53,970 nucleotides of DNA from Alphaproteobacteria bacterium (GTDB taxonomy: Bacteria; Pseudomonadota; Alphaproteobacteria; Micropepsales; Micropepsaceae), in assembly GCA_017308375.1 (NCBI GenBank), contig JAFKEW010000057.1:1-53970 (forward strand), written 5' to 3'. A model generated the notes under the pieces. The model ran no database searches. It saw nothing but the letters and a program-made list of their open reading frames with translations, and was not told where the DNA came from. Positions 18,049 through 26,172 of this stretch are shown here, piece by piece (the first letter of the stretch is position 1; every line of letters starts with the position of its first letter). The translations under genes were made by a program, and so were the position numbers.

Positions 18049-18732
18049 CTAAAGCGCCGCCCCGTTCTCGCACAGCGCACGCAGGGCATTGCGATTGCGC
18101 ACGGTCAGCCCGGCCGTTCCGGTGTCGATCCATTCCTTATGACGCCATTCGGCGAGCTTGCGATTGACCCGCTCACGCGAGGCACCGATCAGCCGGGCCA
18201 TTTCACCCTGCGAGAAGGTGATGCGCCCGCTGCCGCTCTCGTCGAGCAGAAGGCGCGCCAGCCGCCCGCCCAGGTCGAGCGTCGCGGTCCGGTGCATCAG
18301 GGCGTCGGCCGCACGCAGCCGCTGTGCCAGCAGCGAAAGCAGCGCCAGTGCCGCGTTGGGCTCCGCCTTCAGCGCCTCCAGAATGGCCAGACGGTTGATC
18401 TGCCACAACGTGGTACGGCGCTGGGCCGTGGCATCGGCAGAGCGCGGTGCACCGTCGAGCACCCCCATCTCGCCGATCAGTGCGCCCGGCGTCAGCCGCG
18501 CCAGCCAGACTTCCTGGCCATCGGGCGATGCCGAAGTCACCTCCAGTTCGCCGTTCAGCACCGCATAAACACAATGCGAGGTGTCGCCAGCCGAAAAAAC
18601 GCGCATGCCCTTTTCGAGGCGCACCGGAAATCCCGTTGCCGCCAAGACTTTGAGCCGCTCGGGCGACAACACGCCGAATACGGCATTCTTACGCAGCAGG
18701 CTTGTGACGTCGATCTGAATATCTGCCGACAT
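18049..18732 (-). CDS. Crp/Fnr-family transcription regulator
   Basis: A 227-residue protein with an N-terminal cyclic-nucleotide-binding fold and a C-terminal winged helix-turn-helix. The cNMP pocket GALIGEMGVLDGAPRSADA keeps the Glu and the Arg-Ser that contact cAMP in E. coli CRP. No FNR-type N-terminal cysteine cluster is present, which argues against an oxygen-sensing FeS protein. The recognition helix IGASRERVNRKLAEW keeps R-E-x-x-x-R, the residues that read TGTGA/TCACA in CRP. The ATG at 18732 is preceded by GGGAGA; the frame extends further but the extra residues are not part of the fold. The gene lies between the cyclase and an urcA-family gene that has a CRP-type palindrome upstream. 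Confidence 0.9.
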   Translation of the reverse strand: MSADIQIDVTSLLRKNAVFGVLSPERLKVLAATGFPVRLEKGMRVFSAGDTSHCVYAVLNGELEVTSASPDGQEVWLARLTPGALIGEMGVLDGAPRSADATAQRRTTLWQINRLAILEALKAEPNAALALLSLLAQRLRAADALMHRTATLDLGGRLARLLLDESGSGRITFSQGEMARLIGASRERVNRKLAEWRHKEWIDTGTAGLTVRNRNALRALCENGAAL

Positions 18733-18852
18733 TTGCGTCTCCCGGTCGCGAGCATCTGTCCGCCGAAGCGATGGAATTATAACAGGTGTCATGGTCAAGA
18801 AAATGGCGCGGGCAATGCACATTTCACTGCCCGCGTAAGGACGGTGGAAATC

Positions 18853-19200
18853 TTACTTCGCAGCGATCCGCGTGCGGGGGGCCTTGCCGTACATCGCCAG
18901 AAGACGCGGCGATCCGACATCGGCAACCGCCGCGCCAAGCGCGCGATCGTTGCAGGCCTTGAACGCGGCCCGGCCGGTCAGGTCCATATTGACCGGTTCC
19001 GGTCCGCAAACGGTTCTGGCCGCGGATTCCAGCCGGTTCATCAGGATGGCCACGCCTTGATCACTGTTGAGATTGAGATCGGCGAAGCTCACGGAAACCT
19101 GCCGGACGCCATGACTGGCCTGGATGGTCTGTGCGTCTGCGCCATGGGCGCCGAACGCCATCAGCGTAATCGCAAAGATGGTGGAGAGGGTGCGGTTCAT
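18853..19200 (-). CDS. UrcA-family secreted protein
   Basis: A 115-residue exported protein: signal peptide MNRTLSTIFAITLMAFGAHG with cleavage near ADAQ. The family core follows: VSVSFADLNLNSDQGVAILM, then RLESAARTVCGPEP, then FKACNDRALGAAVADVGSP. Two cysteines (CGP and KAC) could form a disulfide in the periplasm. The family is named after a uranium-responsive gene of Caulobacter; its biochemical function is unknown. TTGGAGA lies upstream of the ATG. A perfect CRP-like palindrome is centred about 75 bases before the start. The neighbouring Crp-like gene is on the same strand, about 120 bases downstream. Confidence 0.88.
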   Translation of the reverse strand: MNRTLSTIFAITLMAFGAHGADAQTIQASHGVRQVSVSFADLNLNSDQGVAILMNRLESAARTVCGPEPVNMDLTGRAAFKACNDRALGAAVADVGSPRLLAMYGKAPRTRIAAK

Positions 19201-19667
19201 GGGGTGATCTCCAAGGATCAGGGGTCAGGTGACGGCCCCTGTTCTAGCGCCCTCCATCCCGGCATAATGTGACGCGAGTCACATCAAACAGTCCCCGAAC
19301 GGCAGAATCGATCCGCACACGAATCGCAGCGGGGACATTTTGCCGCCAGCCCGGCTGCCGCTGGTCCGGCCATGGATTCCGCCTGAAAAGGTGCCAGGCC
19401 GGTGCCCCGGAATTGCCATAAACCCCACTCGCGATTGTATTTTTGGCGTGGCCGGACTATATCTCATGGCCACGGTGGAATTCCGCCGGATATGCGCGTG
19501 TCTTGCCCCATCTGCCGCTCGCTTCGGCCCGCGCCCGGACAAGACGACAATCCCCTTTCAGGACGCGCCTGCCGCCCGGCGGCCTTTCAGGCGCCTGCCT
19601 TTTTCGCAGGCACGGAGGATGGCCTCCGCGGAAAGCCAGAGGGTTCGTATTTGAGGAAAGGTACAGA
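19201..19667. other. Divergent control region and long leader of the 124-residue unknown gene
   Basis: About 467 bases between urcA (minus) and the next gene (plus). Besides the palindrome at 19268, it holds a possible plus-strand promoter TTGTAT (19435-19440), 17 bases, TATATC (19458-19463). That would give a leader of roughly 200 bases. The leader contains two GC-rich hairpin candidates: GCCGCC/GGCGGC near 19570-19583, and GCCTGC/GCAGGC with a T-rich loop at 19593-19611. No gene is convincing here. A riboregulator or attenuator is conceivable but not shown. Confidence 0.35.
19268..19283. promoter_or_regulatory. CRP-type operator TGTGA-N6-TCACA upstream of urcA
   Basis: The sequence TGTGACGCGAGTCACA is a perfect inverted repeat of the canonical CRP half sites with the canonical six-base spacer. 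On the minus strand a TAGAAC (19239-19244) could serve as minus-10. The palindrome centre would then lie about 40-44 bases before the start of transcription, the class II activator position. The Crp-like protein encoded next door has the matching recognition residues R-E-x-x-x-R. Binding by that protein is inference. Confidence 0.65.
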
Positions 19668-20042
19668 ATGAACGACGCAGTGAGGTATGACGACGACATG
19701 GTAGAGGTTTTCCGCCACGCGGATTCGCTTGTGGCCACGGTTCCTGATGACGGCAAGCGCTCCTATCTATTCGATCTGATCACGGTTCTGCAGCCGAACC
19801 CGAGCGGCCTGCGCCGCTGGTCCGTGATGCAGAAGATCCGCAAGCTGCGCCAGGAAAACGACCGCCCGGTTCCCCAGAACATCGAACAGGAAGTGGAACG
19901 CGCCTTCCTCGCCCAATGCCGCGGCGCGAATGCGTTCAAGGATCGCAATCGCGATCCCGAAACCGCATTGTTCTACAAGCCGGAAGGCCGCGCCGGCGAG
20001 GTGTGGGCACTTGTGCCGCGTTCAGAAGCGAGAGGGGCCTGA
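19668..20042 (+). CDS. Small soluble protein of unknown function
   Basis: A 124-residue hydrophilic protein that I do not recognise. It is rich in charged residues, with likely helices (DDMVEVFRHADSLVATV, GLRRWSVMQKIRKLRQEND, NIEQEVERAFLAQCRG) and a C-terminal strand pair (ALFYKPEGRAGEVWALV). No signal peptide or membrane helix is present. The ATG at 19668 has AGGAAAGG about six bases upstream, an unusually good site; the longer frame reaching back into the leader lacks support. The arsC-like gene follows 61 bases downstream on the same strand and may share the message. Function not assigned. Confidence 0.72.
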   Translation: MNDAVRYDDDMVEVFRHADSLVATVPDDGKRSYLFDLITVLQPNPSGLRRWSVMQKIRKLRQENDRPVPQNIEQEVERAFLAQCRGANAFKDRNRDPETALFYKPEGRAGEVWALVPRSEARGA

Positions 20043-20103
20043 AGCACAGGCACCTGTCCGAACAGCGCCCCGATCAAAGAATGCCCAGCCGGAGAAAACC
20101 AGC

Positions 20104-20475
20104 ATGAAGGTCACCATCTATCACAACCCGGCCTGCGGCACATCGCGCAACACGCTCGCCCTGATCCGCGAGGCCGGACACGAACCGGAAATCGTCGAAT
20201 ATCTGAAAACACCGCTGTCACGGGCCGATATCGTTTCACTGCTTGGCCATATGAACACACCGGCGCACGAACTCGTCCGCAGCAAGGAGGGGCTGTTCAA
20301 GGAACTGGGCCTTGACGGCGCGAATGTCAGCGAAGCACAGATGATCGACGCGATGGCGGCGCATCCCATTCTGGTCAACCGCCCGGTTGTGGCCGTTGAA
20401 GACGGCGGCAAGGTCACCGCACGGCTGTGCCGGCCCGCCGATCTCGTCACGGAATTGCTTGCACTCGCGCGCTGA
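20104..20475 (+). CDS. arsC: Glutaredoxin-type arsenate reductase
   Basis: A 123-residue ArsC of the glutathione/glutaredoxin-dependent class, reducing arsenate to arsenite in the cytoplasm. The active-site motif HNPACGTSRNTL is complete, with the catalytic cysteine at residue 11. The family pieces EYLKTPLSRADI and HPILVNRPVVAV (with the Arg that stabilises the thiol-arsenate adduct) and TARLCRPADLV are present. The length is slightly below the 141 residues of the plasmid enzyme and typical of chromosomal forms. GGAGA lies before the ATG. No arsB, acr3 or arsR is adjacent, so it may be a general housekeeping ArsC/Spx-like relative. Its stop is nine bases from the convergent response-regulator stop. 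Confidence 0.88.
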   Translation: MKVTIYHNPACGTSRNTLALIREAGHEPEIVEYLKTPLSRADIVSLLGHMNTPAHELVRSKEGLFKELGLDGANVSEAQMIDAMAAHPILVNRPVVAVEDGGKVTARLCRPADLVTELLALAR

Positions 20476-20484
20476 TCCGCACTG

Positions 20485-20886
20485 TCAGCAGGGCGCCCCA
20501 TGGCCCGTTAAGCGGGAACAGATTTTCATCAGCGTATCGATACGGAACGGCTTCTCCACAAAGGCGCTGCCCGCAACCTGGCGTATCCCGGCCGCCGGCG
20601 TTGCGGAAGCATAGACCACCGCGATATCCGGGCGCTTCAGGCGCAGCGCCTCTGCAAGGTCCCAGCCGTTCATCGCGCCGCCCAGCCCGATATCCGTCAC
20701 CAGAAGTTCGATGACCCCGGCCCCGTTCGCGCGCACACCGTCTGCGAGCACCAGCGCCTGTTCCCCCGTTGCCGCCTCGATCACCTGCCAACCCGCATTC
20801 AGCAACGCATCCGCAATACCCATGCGGACCAGCCATTCATCTTCGGCAATCAGTGCGACTGAAGAACAACGCGCCGTTTCCGGCAT
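20485..20886 (-). CDS. Single-domain (CheY-like) response regulator
   Basis: A 133-residue receiver domain without an output domain. The acidic pair is in VALIAEDEWLVRMGIADAL, the phospho-acceptor Asp in ELLVTDIGLGGAMNGWDLA, the conserved Ser/Thr position in VVYASATPAAGI, and the Lys in SAFVEKPFRIDTL. The pattern is that of stand-alone receivers common in alphaproteobacteria, often paired with HWE-type kinases. No kinase is encoded nearby. The ATG at 20886 starts just before the first strand; longer starts only add low-complexity basic residues. It lies 135 bases downstream of the cysA stop on the same strand, possibly read from that transcript. Confidence 0.88.
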   Translation of the reverse strand: MPETARCSSVALIAEDEWLVRMGIADALLNAGWQVIEAATGEQALVLADGVRANGAGVIELLVTDIGLGGAMNGWDLAEALRLKRPDIAVVYASATPAAGIRQVAGSAFVEKPFRIDTLMKICSRLTGHGAPC

Positions 20887-21021
20887 ATGCCAATCCCGCT
20901 CAACCAGATCGTTCCTCCCGCCGGGAACCTGCCGGTCCCATCTACCGTCCCTTCGTCTCCGATAACGGCCGGCAGGCAAAAAAGCTGCACGGGTATTCCC
21001 GTCAGGCCCGTTCCCGTCACC

Positions 21022-21765
21022 TCAGGCCAATGGGGCCGCACCCGGCGCGCGCTCCAGAAATTCGGCCACGAACGGCGTGCGCGGCGCGCGGATGACGTCC
21101 TGCGGCGTGCCATACTGCTCGATCCTGCCCTTGTTCATCACCGCGACCAGATCAGCCAGCGCGAACGCTTCCTCCTGATCGTGGGTGACAAAGATCGAGG
21201 TGATGCCCAGCCGCTCATGCAGACTGCGCAGCCAGCCGCGCAGTTCCTTGCGGACCTTGGCGTCCAAAGCACCGAACGGTTCATCCAGCAGCAGCATCCG
21301 CGGTTCGATGGCGAGCGCGCGGGCCAGCGCCACGCGCTGCTGCTGGCCGCCGGAAATCTGGCTCGGATAACGCATGCCAAGCCCATCCAGTTGAACAAGA
21401 CCCAGCAGTTCTTCCACCCGCCGGTTGATCTCTGCCCGTGGCGGCCGCTTGTGCCAACGCCGCACCCGAAGCCCGAAGGCGATGTTCTGCGCCACCGTCA
21501 TATGCCGGAAAAGTGCATAGTGCTGAAACACAAAACCCGCGCGGCGGTCTCGCGCCGGCACGCCAAGCCAGTTCAGATCGGCAAAGCGGACCGTACCGCT
21601 GTCAGGAAATTCGAGCCCGCCGAGAATTCTGAGTAGCGTGGTCTTGCCCGAGCCCGATGGGCCCAGAAGTGCCACGAACGCGCCCTGGGGCACATGAAAG
21701 CTCACGCCATCCAGTGCGGCGTAGGAGGCAAAGCGTTTGGCAATGGAATCGATCACAAGCGACAT
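21022..21765 (-). CDS. cysA: Sulfate/thiosulfate ABC transporter ATP-binding protein, short form
   Basis: The ATPase that powers sulfate import, acting on the cytoplasmic face of the CysTW channel. Walker A is [16 protein letters not shown], the Q-loop is [20 protein letters not shown], the signature is [16 protein letters not shown], Walker B is [19 protein letters not shown], and the H-loop is [14 protein letters not shown]. It ends at about 247 residues with [22 protein letters not shown], so it lacks the roughly 100-residue C-terminal regulatory (TOBE-like) domain of E. coli CysA. The ATG at 21765 starts directly with [12 protein letters not shown]; it lies 10 bases after the cysW stop. 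It closes the porin-sbp-cysT-cysW-cysA operon. Confidence 0.92.
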   Translation of the reverse strand: MSLVIDSIAKRFASYAALDGVSFHVPQGAFVALLGPSGSGKTTLLRILGGLEFPDSGTVRFADLNWLGVPARDRRAGFVFQHYALFRHMTVAQNIAFGLRVRRWHKRPPRAEINRRVEELLGLVQLDGLGMRYPSQISGGQQQRVALARALAIEPRMLLLDEPFGALDAKVRKELRGWLRSLHERLGITSIFVTHDQEEAFALADLVAVMNKGRIEQYGTPQDVIRAPRTPFVAEFLERAPGAAPLA

Positions 21766-21775
21766 CGGGCGCTCC

Positions 21776-22615
21776 TCAATGGCGGTGGGCGGCGGCGATC
21801 TCATCGGCGAAGCGCCACTCCAGCAGGGATTTCAGGACAAGCGTGACAATGGCCAGCAACGCCAGCAGCGAGGCCACAGCGAAAGCGCCAACAAACTGAT
21901 AATCATTATAAAGCACCTCGACATGCAGCGGCATGGTGTTGGTCTGTCCACGGATATGGCCGCTGACCACGGAAACCGCACCGAACTCGCCCATCGCGCG
22001 CGCATTGCACAGCAAGACGCCATACAGAAGGCCCCATTTGATGTTCGGAAGCGTCACGCGGAAAAATGTCTGCAAGCCGGACGCACCAAGCGAGATGGCC
22101 GCCTCTTCCTCATCGCGGCCCTGATCCGTCATCAGCGGGATCAGTTCGCGCGCGACGAATGGAAAGGTGACGAAGATGGTCGCAAGCACCAGACCGGGCA
22201 ACGCGAAGATGATCTGAACATCATGCTCCCTCAGCCACGGCCCCAGCCAACCTTGCATACCGAAAATCAGCACATAGATCAGACCGGCAATCACCGGCGA
22301 AACAGAAAACGGCAGATCGACCAGCGAGACCAGAAGGCTTTTGCCGCGGAAATCATGCTTGGCGATGGCCCACGCCGCCGACACGCCGAACAGCAGGTTA
22401 AGCGGTACGGCAATGGCGGCGACAATCAGGGTCAACCATATCGCCGACAGGGAGTCGGGGTTGGTGAGTGCATCGAGGGCCGCTTCCACACCCTTGTCCA
22501 GGGCCTGCGAAAATACCGTCAGCAGCGGCATCACAAGAAACAGAACGACAAATCCGATGGTGAGCGCAACGCACACACCGCGCACAATGGGACCATCTTC
22601 GGTTGGTTTTCGCAT
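21776..22615 (-). CDS. cysW: Sulfate ABC transporter permease CysW
   Basis: A 279-residue inner-membrane permease with about six helices. It carries the EAA-type cytoplasmic loop [24 protein letters not shown], which docks with CysA. The conserved stretches [23 protein letters not shown] and [23 protein letters not shown] are characteristic of the CysW subfamily, as is the ending with [19 protein letters not shown]. It pairs with CysT (the next upstream gene) to form the channel. Gaps to both neighbours are about 10 bases, so translation is tightly linked. Confidence 0.93.
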   Translation of the reverse strand: MRKPTEDGPIVRGVCVALTIGFVVLFLVMPLLTVFSQALDKGVEAALDALTNPDSLSAIWLTLIVAAIAVPLNLLFGVSAAWAIAKHDFRGKSLLVSLVDLPFSVSPVIAGLIYVLIFGMQGWLGPWLREHDVQIIFALPGLVLATIFVTFPFVARELIPLMTDQGRDEEEAAISLGASGLQTFFRVTLPNIKWGLLYGVLLCNARAMGEFGAVSVVSGHIRGQTNTMPLHVEVLYNDYQFVGAFAVASLLALLAIVTLVLKSLLEWRFADEIAAAHRH

Positions 22616-22625
22616 TGGAATGATC

Positions 22626-23471
22626 CTAGCGGCGCGTGGCCAGAAGACTTTGAACGAGGTTGAGCGCCAGAATGATCAGGAACGACGCGGCCAGCATCAC
22701 CACGCCGATTGCGGCAGCGCCCGCATAATCAAATTGTTCCAGCTTGATCACGATCAGAAGCGGCGCGATCTCCGATACCATCGGCAGATTTCCGGCAATG
22801 AAGATCACCGAACCGTATTCCCCAACCGCGCGGGCAAAGGCGAGCGCCGTACCGGTGAGAAGGGCCGGCGCAAGTGCTGGAAACACCACGCGGATCAGCG
22901 TTTGCGCACGGCTGGCGCCAAGCGTGGCCGCGGCCTCCTCCGCTTCCGCGCCCAGTTCTGAAATCACCGGCTGCAAGGTGCGCACCACAAACGGCAAGCC
23001 GATGAACACCAGTGCCACCACCACGCCGAGCGGCGTATAGGCGACCTTGAGCCCCCATGCCGCCAATGGCGCCCCCAGCCAGCCGTTCGGCGCATAAAGC
23101 GTGCTGAGCGCGATGCCCGCGACCGCGGTCGGCAGCGCGAACGGCAAATCCACCAGCGCATCAACCAGGCGCTTGAACGGAAACCGGTAGCGCACAAGCG
23201 CCCAGGCCACGATCAACCCGAACACCGCATTGACCAGCGCCGCAATCGCCGCGCCGCCGAAGGAGAGTTTCAGCGACGCCAGCACCCGCGGCGCCGTGAC
23301 GGCCTCCCAGAAGCCAACCCAGCCCAATTCCCATGGCCTGATCAGCAAGGCCGCCAACGGGATCAGCACAATGGCCGACAGATAAAAAACGGTAAAGCCA
23401 AGCGAAAGCCCGAAACCCGGCAGGACACCGGGCTCGCGCCAGCGAAAGGCCGTGGAAGGGATCGCTGCCAT
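22626..23471 (-). CDS. cysT: Sulfate ABC transporter permease CysT
   Basis: A 281-residue inner-membrane permease, partner of CysW. The EAA loop is [25 protein letters not shown]. The segments [23 protein letters not shown] and [25 protein letters not shown] are typical for CysT/CysU. The first helix is [19 protein letters not shown]. The ATG lies two bases after the stop of the binding-protein gene. The order sbp, cysT, cysW, cysA is the standard one in proteobacteria. It is known as cysU in some species. Confidence 0.93.
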   Translation of the reverse strand: MAAIPSTAFRWREPGVLPGFGLSLGFTVFYLSAIVLIPLAALLIRPWELGWVGFWEAVTAPRVLASLKLSFGGAAIAALVNAVFGLIVAWALVRYRFPFKRLVDALVDLPFALPTAVAGIALSTLYAPNGWLGAPLAAWGLKVAYTPLGVVVALVFIGLPFVVRTLQPVISELGAEAEEAAATLGASRAQTLIRVVFPALAPALLTGTALAFARAVGEYGSVIFIAGNLPMVSEIAPLLIVIKLEQFDYAGAAAIGVVMLAASFLIILALNLVQSLLATRR

Positions 23472-23473
23472 TG

Positions 23474-24484
23474 TTAACGGCCCGGCTTGTAAATCTGATC
23501 GAAGACGCCGCCATCGGCGAAATGCACCTGCTGCGCCTTTTGCCAGCCGCCGAATTCCTTATCCACGGTATAGAGCTTCAGCGCCGGGAATTTCTTCGCG
23601 AAGGCTTTGGCCACTTGCGGGTCGCGCGGGCGATAGTAGTTCTTCGCTTCGATCTCCTGCGCTTTTCTGGTGTAGAGGAATTTGACGTAAGCCTCTGCCA
23701 GCTTGCGCGTGCCGTGCCGGTCCACATTCTTGTCGATGATGGTGACAGGCGGTTCCGCCAGAATGGAGGCGGAGGGATAGACGATTTCGAACTTGTCGGG
23801 GCCCAACTCGTCCAGTGCGAGATAGGCTTCGTTCTCCCATGACAGCAGCACGTCGCCGATGCCGCGCTGAACGAAGGTGGTGGTGGAACCGCGCGCCCCG
23901 GTATCGAGCACCGGCACACGGCGATAAAGATCGGCGACAAACTGCTTGGCCTTTTCGGCGTTGCCACCGGGCCGGTGTTCGGCCCAGGCCCATGCCGCCA
24001 GATAGGCCCAGCGCGCACCGCCGGACGTTTTCGGATTGGGCGTGATGACCTGAATATTCTTTTTCACGAGGTCGGACCAATCCTTCACCTTCCACGGATT
24101 GCCCTTGCGCACCAGAAACACAATCGTTGACGTGTAGGGGGAGCTGTTTTCCGGCAGACGCTTCTGCCAACCGGCGGAAATCAGCTTTGCCTTCTGCGCG
24201 ATCACGTCGATGTCATAAGCAAGCGCCAGTGTCGCCACATCGGCATCCAGCCCATCGATGATGGCGCGCGATTGCTTGCCGGAGCCGCCATGGCTCATGT
24301 CGATGGTGATGGTCTGGCCGGTTTTGGCCTTCCAGTCCGCAGCGAACGCCGTGTTGATACCCTTGTAGAGTTCGCGTGTTGGATCGTAGCTCACGTTCAA
24401 CAGCCGCGTTGAATCGGCATAAGCTGCGCTCGTCAGGGCGGCCGCCAGAACGGTGGCCACAATACCGGCATGAAGAATTCGCAT
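23474..24484 (-). CDS. sbp: Periplasmic sulfate-binding protein
   Basis: A 336-residue periplasmic binding protein that delivers sulfate to CysTW. The signal peptide [21 protein letters not shown] is followed by mature [20 protein letters not shown], the standard family start. The anion pocket segments are visible: [57 protein letters not shown] and [26 protein letters not shown]. They identify a sulfate rather than a molybdate binder. Length is normal. It is the second gene of the operon, 41 bases after the porin. Sulfate and thiosulfate binders cannot be separated by sequence alone, so sbp is preferred over cysP only by habit. Confidence 0.92.
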   Translation of the reverse strand: MRILHAGIVATVLAAALTSAAYADSTRLLNVSYDPTRELYKGINTAFAADWKAKTGQTITIDMSHGGSGKQSRAIIDGLDADVATLALAYDIDVIAQKAKLISAGWQKRLPENSSPYTSTIVFLVRKGNPWKVKDWSDLVKKNIQVITPNPKTSGGARWAYLAAWAWAEHRPGGNAEKAKQFVADLYRRVPVLDTGARGSTTTFVQRGIGDVLLSWENEAYLALDELGPDKFEIVYPSASILAEPPVTIIDKNVDRHGTRKLAEAYVKFLYTRKAQEIEAKNYYRPRDPQVAKAFAKKFPALKLYTVDKEFGGWQKAQQVHFADGGVFDQIYKPGR

Positions 24485-24525
24485 TCGCTATCTCCTCTGT
24501 TTCAGAATTTCGTTTGCGATGAATC

Positions 24526-25974
24526 TCAGAGCGAAAGCTGGCTGCGCAGCGACACCTGATCGAGCCGGGCACCGATACCGGCGCCGGCATTGTTCAGCCG
24601 CGATACATCCGTATGCTGATAATCAAGCTGGAAACGGATTGCGGAATTCGGGTACCAGTTGAGACCCACGGTCCAGATCCTCTGTTCGCCGCCGCGTACC
24701 CCGCCCGGCGCAAGCACTGCCCCGGGGAACCCGGCATTCCAGTCCAGATTGAGAACGCTGTAGCGGGCGGCGATTTCCCATGCGCCGAGGCCCGCTTCGC
24801 CGAATGTGAATGGATTTTCGGGCTTGGGCAGGCCAAAGGCGCCTTTTTCCGGCCGCCAGGGCTTGGCCTCGCCGGTCAGGACCCAACTCGCCTGAACATA
24901 CCAACCGTCAAAGGACGGGCTGCCGGAAGTTCCAACACCGGAATCGACATTGAAACCGAAGTAACCGCCCTGCCCGTAAAAATTGCGCCAATTGCCGGCG
25001 GCCTCCACACCCCATTGCCAAATATTGTCGGCGTCCAGCGTACCGGTATCGATCAGGCGGATATTCTCGCTATCGACATTCAGTTCAGGCCGCTCCCGCA
25101 GGCGGAAGGAGTGGGGGGAATTCGGACCGGGCGCCGCATCGCCCAGTTTGAAGACGTAACTGGCATTGGCCCCGATTGCGAGATTGCCCTCCGCCGAATG
25201 CCACACGCGATAGGCAATGCGGCCGACAAGGCCTTGCTGCTCATCGAACACCGGGCTGTCGCCAACCACACCACCCGTATAGGACAGTGCCGCGAAATAG
25301 TTGGTGTCGTACGCAAATACGCTGATACCGTCGCGGCCATCGGCACCGGCGATGGAGCGGGCAAGATCGGCCGGTTGCGCACGCTCCAGAAACAACAGAT
25401 CCGACGCCGAAGTCGAATCATCAAAACTTCCGGGCGGGGGAAACGCGCCGATGCGGAAATGAAATGGCGCCAACCCATCATACTGGATGAAGGCGCTGCT
25501 GATGCTGGAAGTTTCGCTGCCCGACCCACCGAAATCATAGATGAATTCATAAGACCAATCGCGGAACAGCGTTCCGTCAATGCCGAAACGCGCGCGACGA
25601 AAATTGTTGCCGCTGCTGAAATCGATGCCCGCTGGCGCGTGGCCCTGTCCGTAATAGGCGGTGTCGAACTGAACCAGCGTGCGCAGTTCCGCACTGAAAT
25701 TGCCATCGGCAGTTTCAAAGGCAGGCCGCCCGCCTTTGAGCGAGACGCGCACATCCCCGTCACGCGCTTTGCGAAGGTCGGCATATTGCGCGCTCTGACT
25801 GCGCTTCAGATCCTCGACCTGGGTGGCGAGATCGTGAAGCTGGCGATTCAGACTTTCAATTCTGGCCGCATTATCGTCGCCCGTTGCAGCGCGGGCATGG
25901 GTTGCAAAACCCGCACCGCCGCCCGTGGTGAGCAGCATGAGGGCGAATGCATGTCCGTTACGGAGATACGTCAT
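24526..25974 (-). CDS. Phosphate-selective-porin-type outer-membrane protein (first gene of sulfate operon)
   Basis: A protein of about 482 residues with a signal peptide (YLRNGHAFALMLLTTGGGAG, cleavage near ARA). A short coiled coil follows (ARIESLNRQLHDLATQVEDL), the usual periplasmic trimer stem of OprO/OprP-type porins. Then comes a long beta-rich barrel with family landmarks FNFRRAR-like (NNFRRARFGIDGTLFRDWSYEF) and the ending QLDYQHTDVSRLN plus LRSQLSL. Such porins carry anions through the outer membrane. Being upstream of sbp, behind the predicted sulfur-responsive promoter, it is most simply a sulfate channel (inference). ATG 25974 gives the cleanest signal peptide; ATG 25989 adds five residues. 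Confidence 0.85.
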   Translation of the reverse strand: MTYLRNGHAFALMLLTTGGGAGFATHARAATGDDNAARIESLNRQLHDLATQVEDLKRSQSAQYADLRKARDGDVRVSLKGGRPAFETADGNFSAELRTLVQFDTAYYGQGHAPAGIDFSSGNNFRRARFGIDGTLFRDWSYEFIYDFGGSGSETSSISSAFIQYDGLAPFHFRIGAFPPPGSFDDSTSASDLLFLERAQPADLARSIAGADGRDGISVFAYDTNYFAALSYTGGVVGDSPVFDEQQGLVGRIAYRVWHSAEGNLAIGANASYVFKLGDAAPGPNSPHSFRLRERPELNVDSENIRLIDTGTLDADNIWQWGVEAAGNWRNFYGQGGYFGFNVDSGVGTSGSPSFDGWYVQASWVLTGEAKPWRPEKGAFGLPKPENPFTFGEAGLGAWEIAARYSVLNLDWNAGFPGAVLAPGGVRGGEQRIWTVGLNWYPNSAIRFQLDYQHTDVSRLNNAGAGIGARLDQVSLRSQLSL

Positions 25975-26074
25975 CCCAGTCGCTTCCATTCTCTGCCCGA
26001 TACTGTCCGGCAGGGCGGGGGGATAACCCCACCGGACAGCGGCAAGCGGGAACCCCCGTTCACGGGTGGGATAA

Positions 26075-26114
26075 TTTAATCTCCATAATCTCTACCTAGT
26101 CAATAGAGATTAAA
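26075..26114 (-). promoter_or_regulatory. Rrf2-type operator overlapping the promoter of the porin-sulfate operon
   Basis: AATCTCTA (26087-26094), nine bases, TAGAGATT (26104-26111) is a perfect inverted repeat. A further AATCTC copy (26078-26083) lies next to it. On the minus strand the repeat encloses TTGACT (26098-26103), a good minus-35 hexamer, with ATTAAA or TTAAAT at 17-18 bases as minus-10. A protein bound here would block RNA polymerase. The regulator gene next door belongs to Rrf2, whose members bind palindromes of this size. Confidence 0.7.
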
Positions 26115-26172
26115 CAGACAGAACAAATACCGGGATCGGCCTCAATCCCGTTTGGAATCCGTAACTTGAGTA

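Noticed and set aside
24613..26079. 488-codon open frame antisense to the porin
   Set aside because: Shadow frame; the porin on the other strand has a signal peptide, coiled stem and barrel ending.
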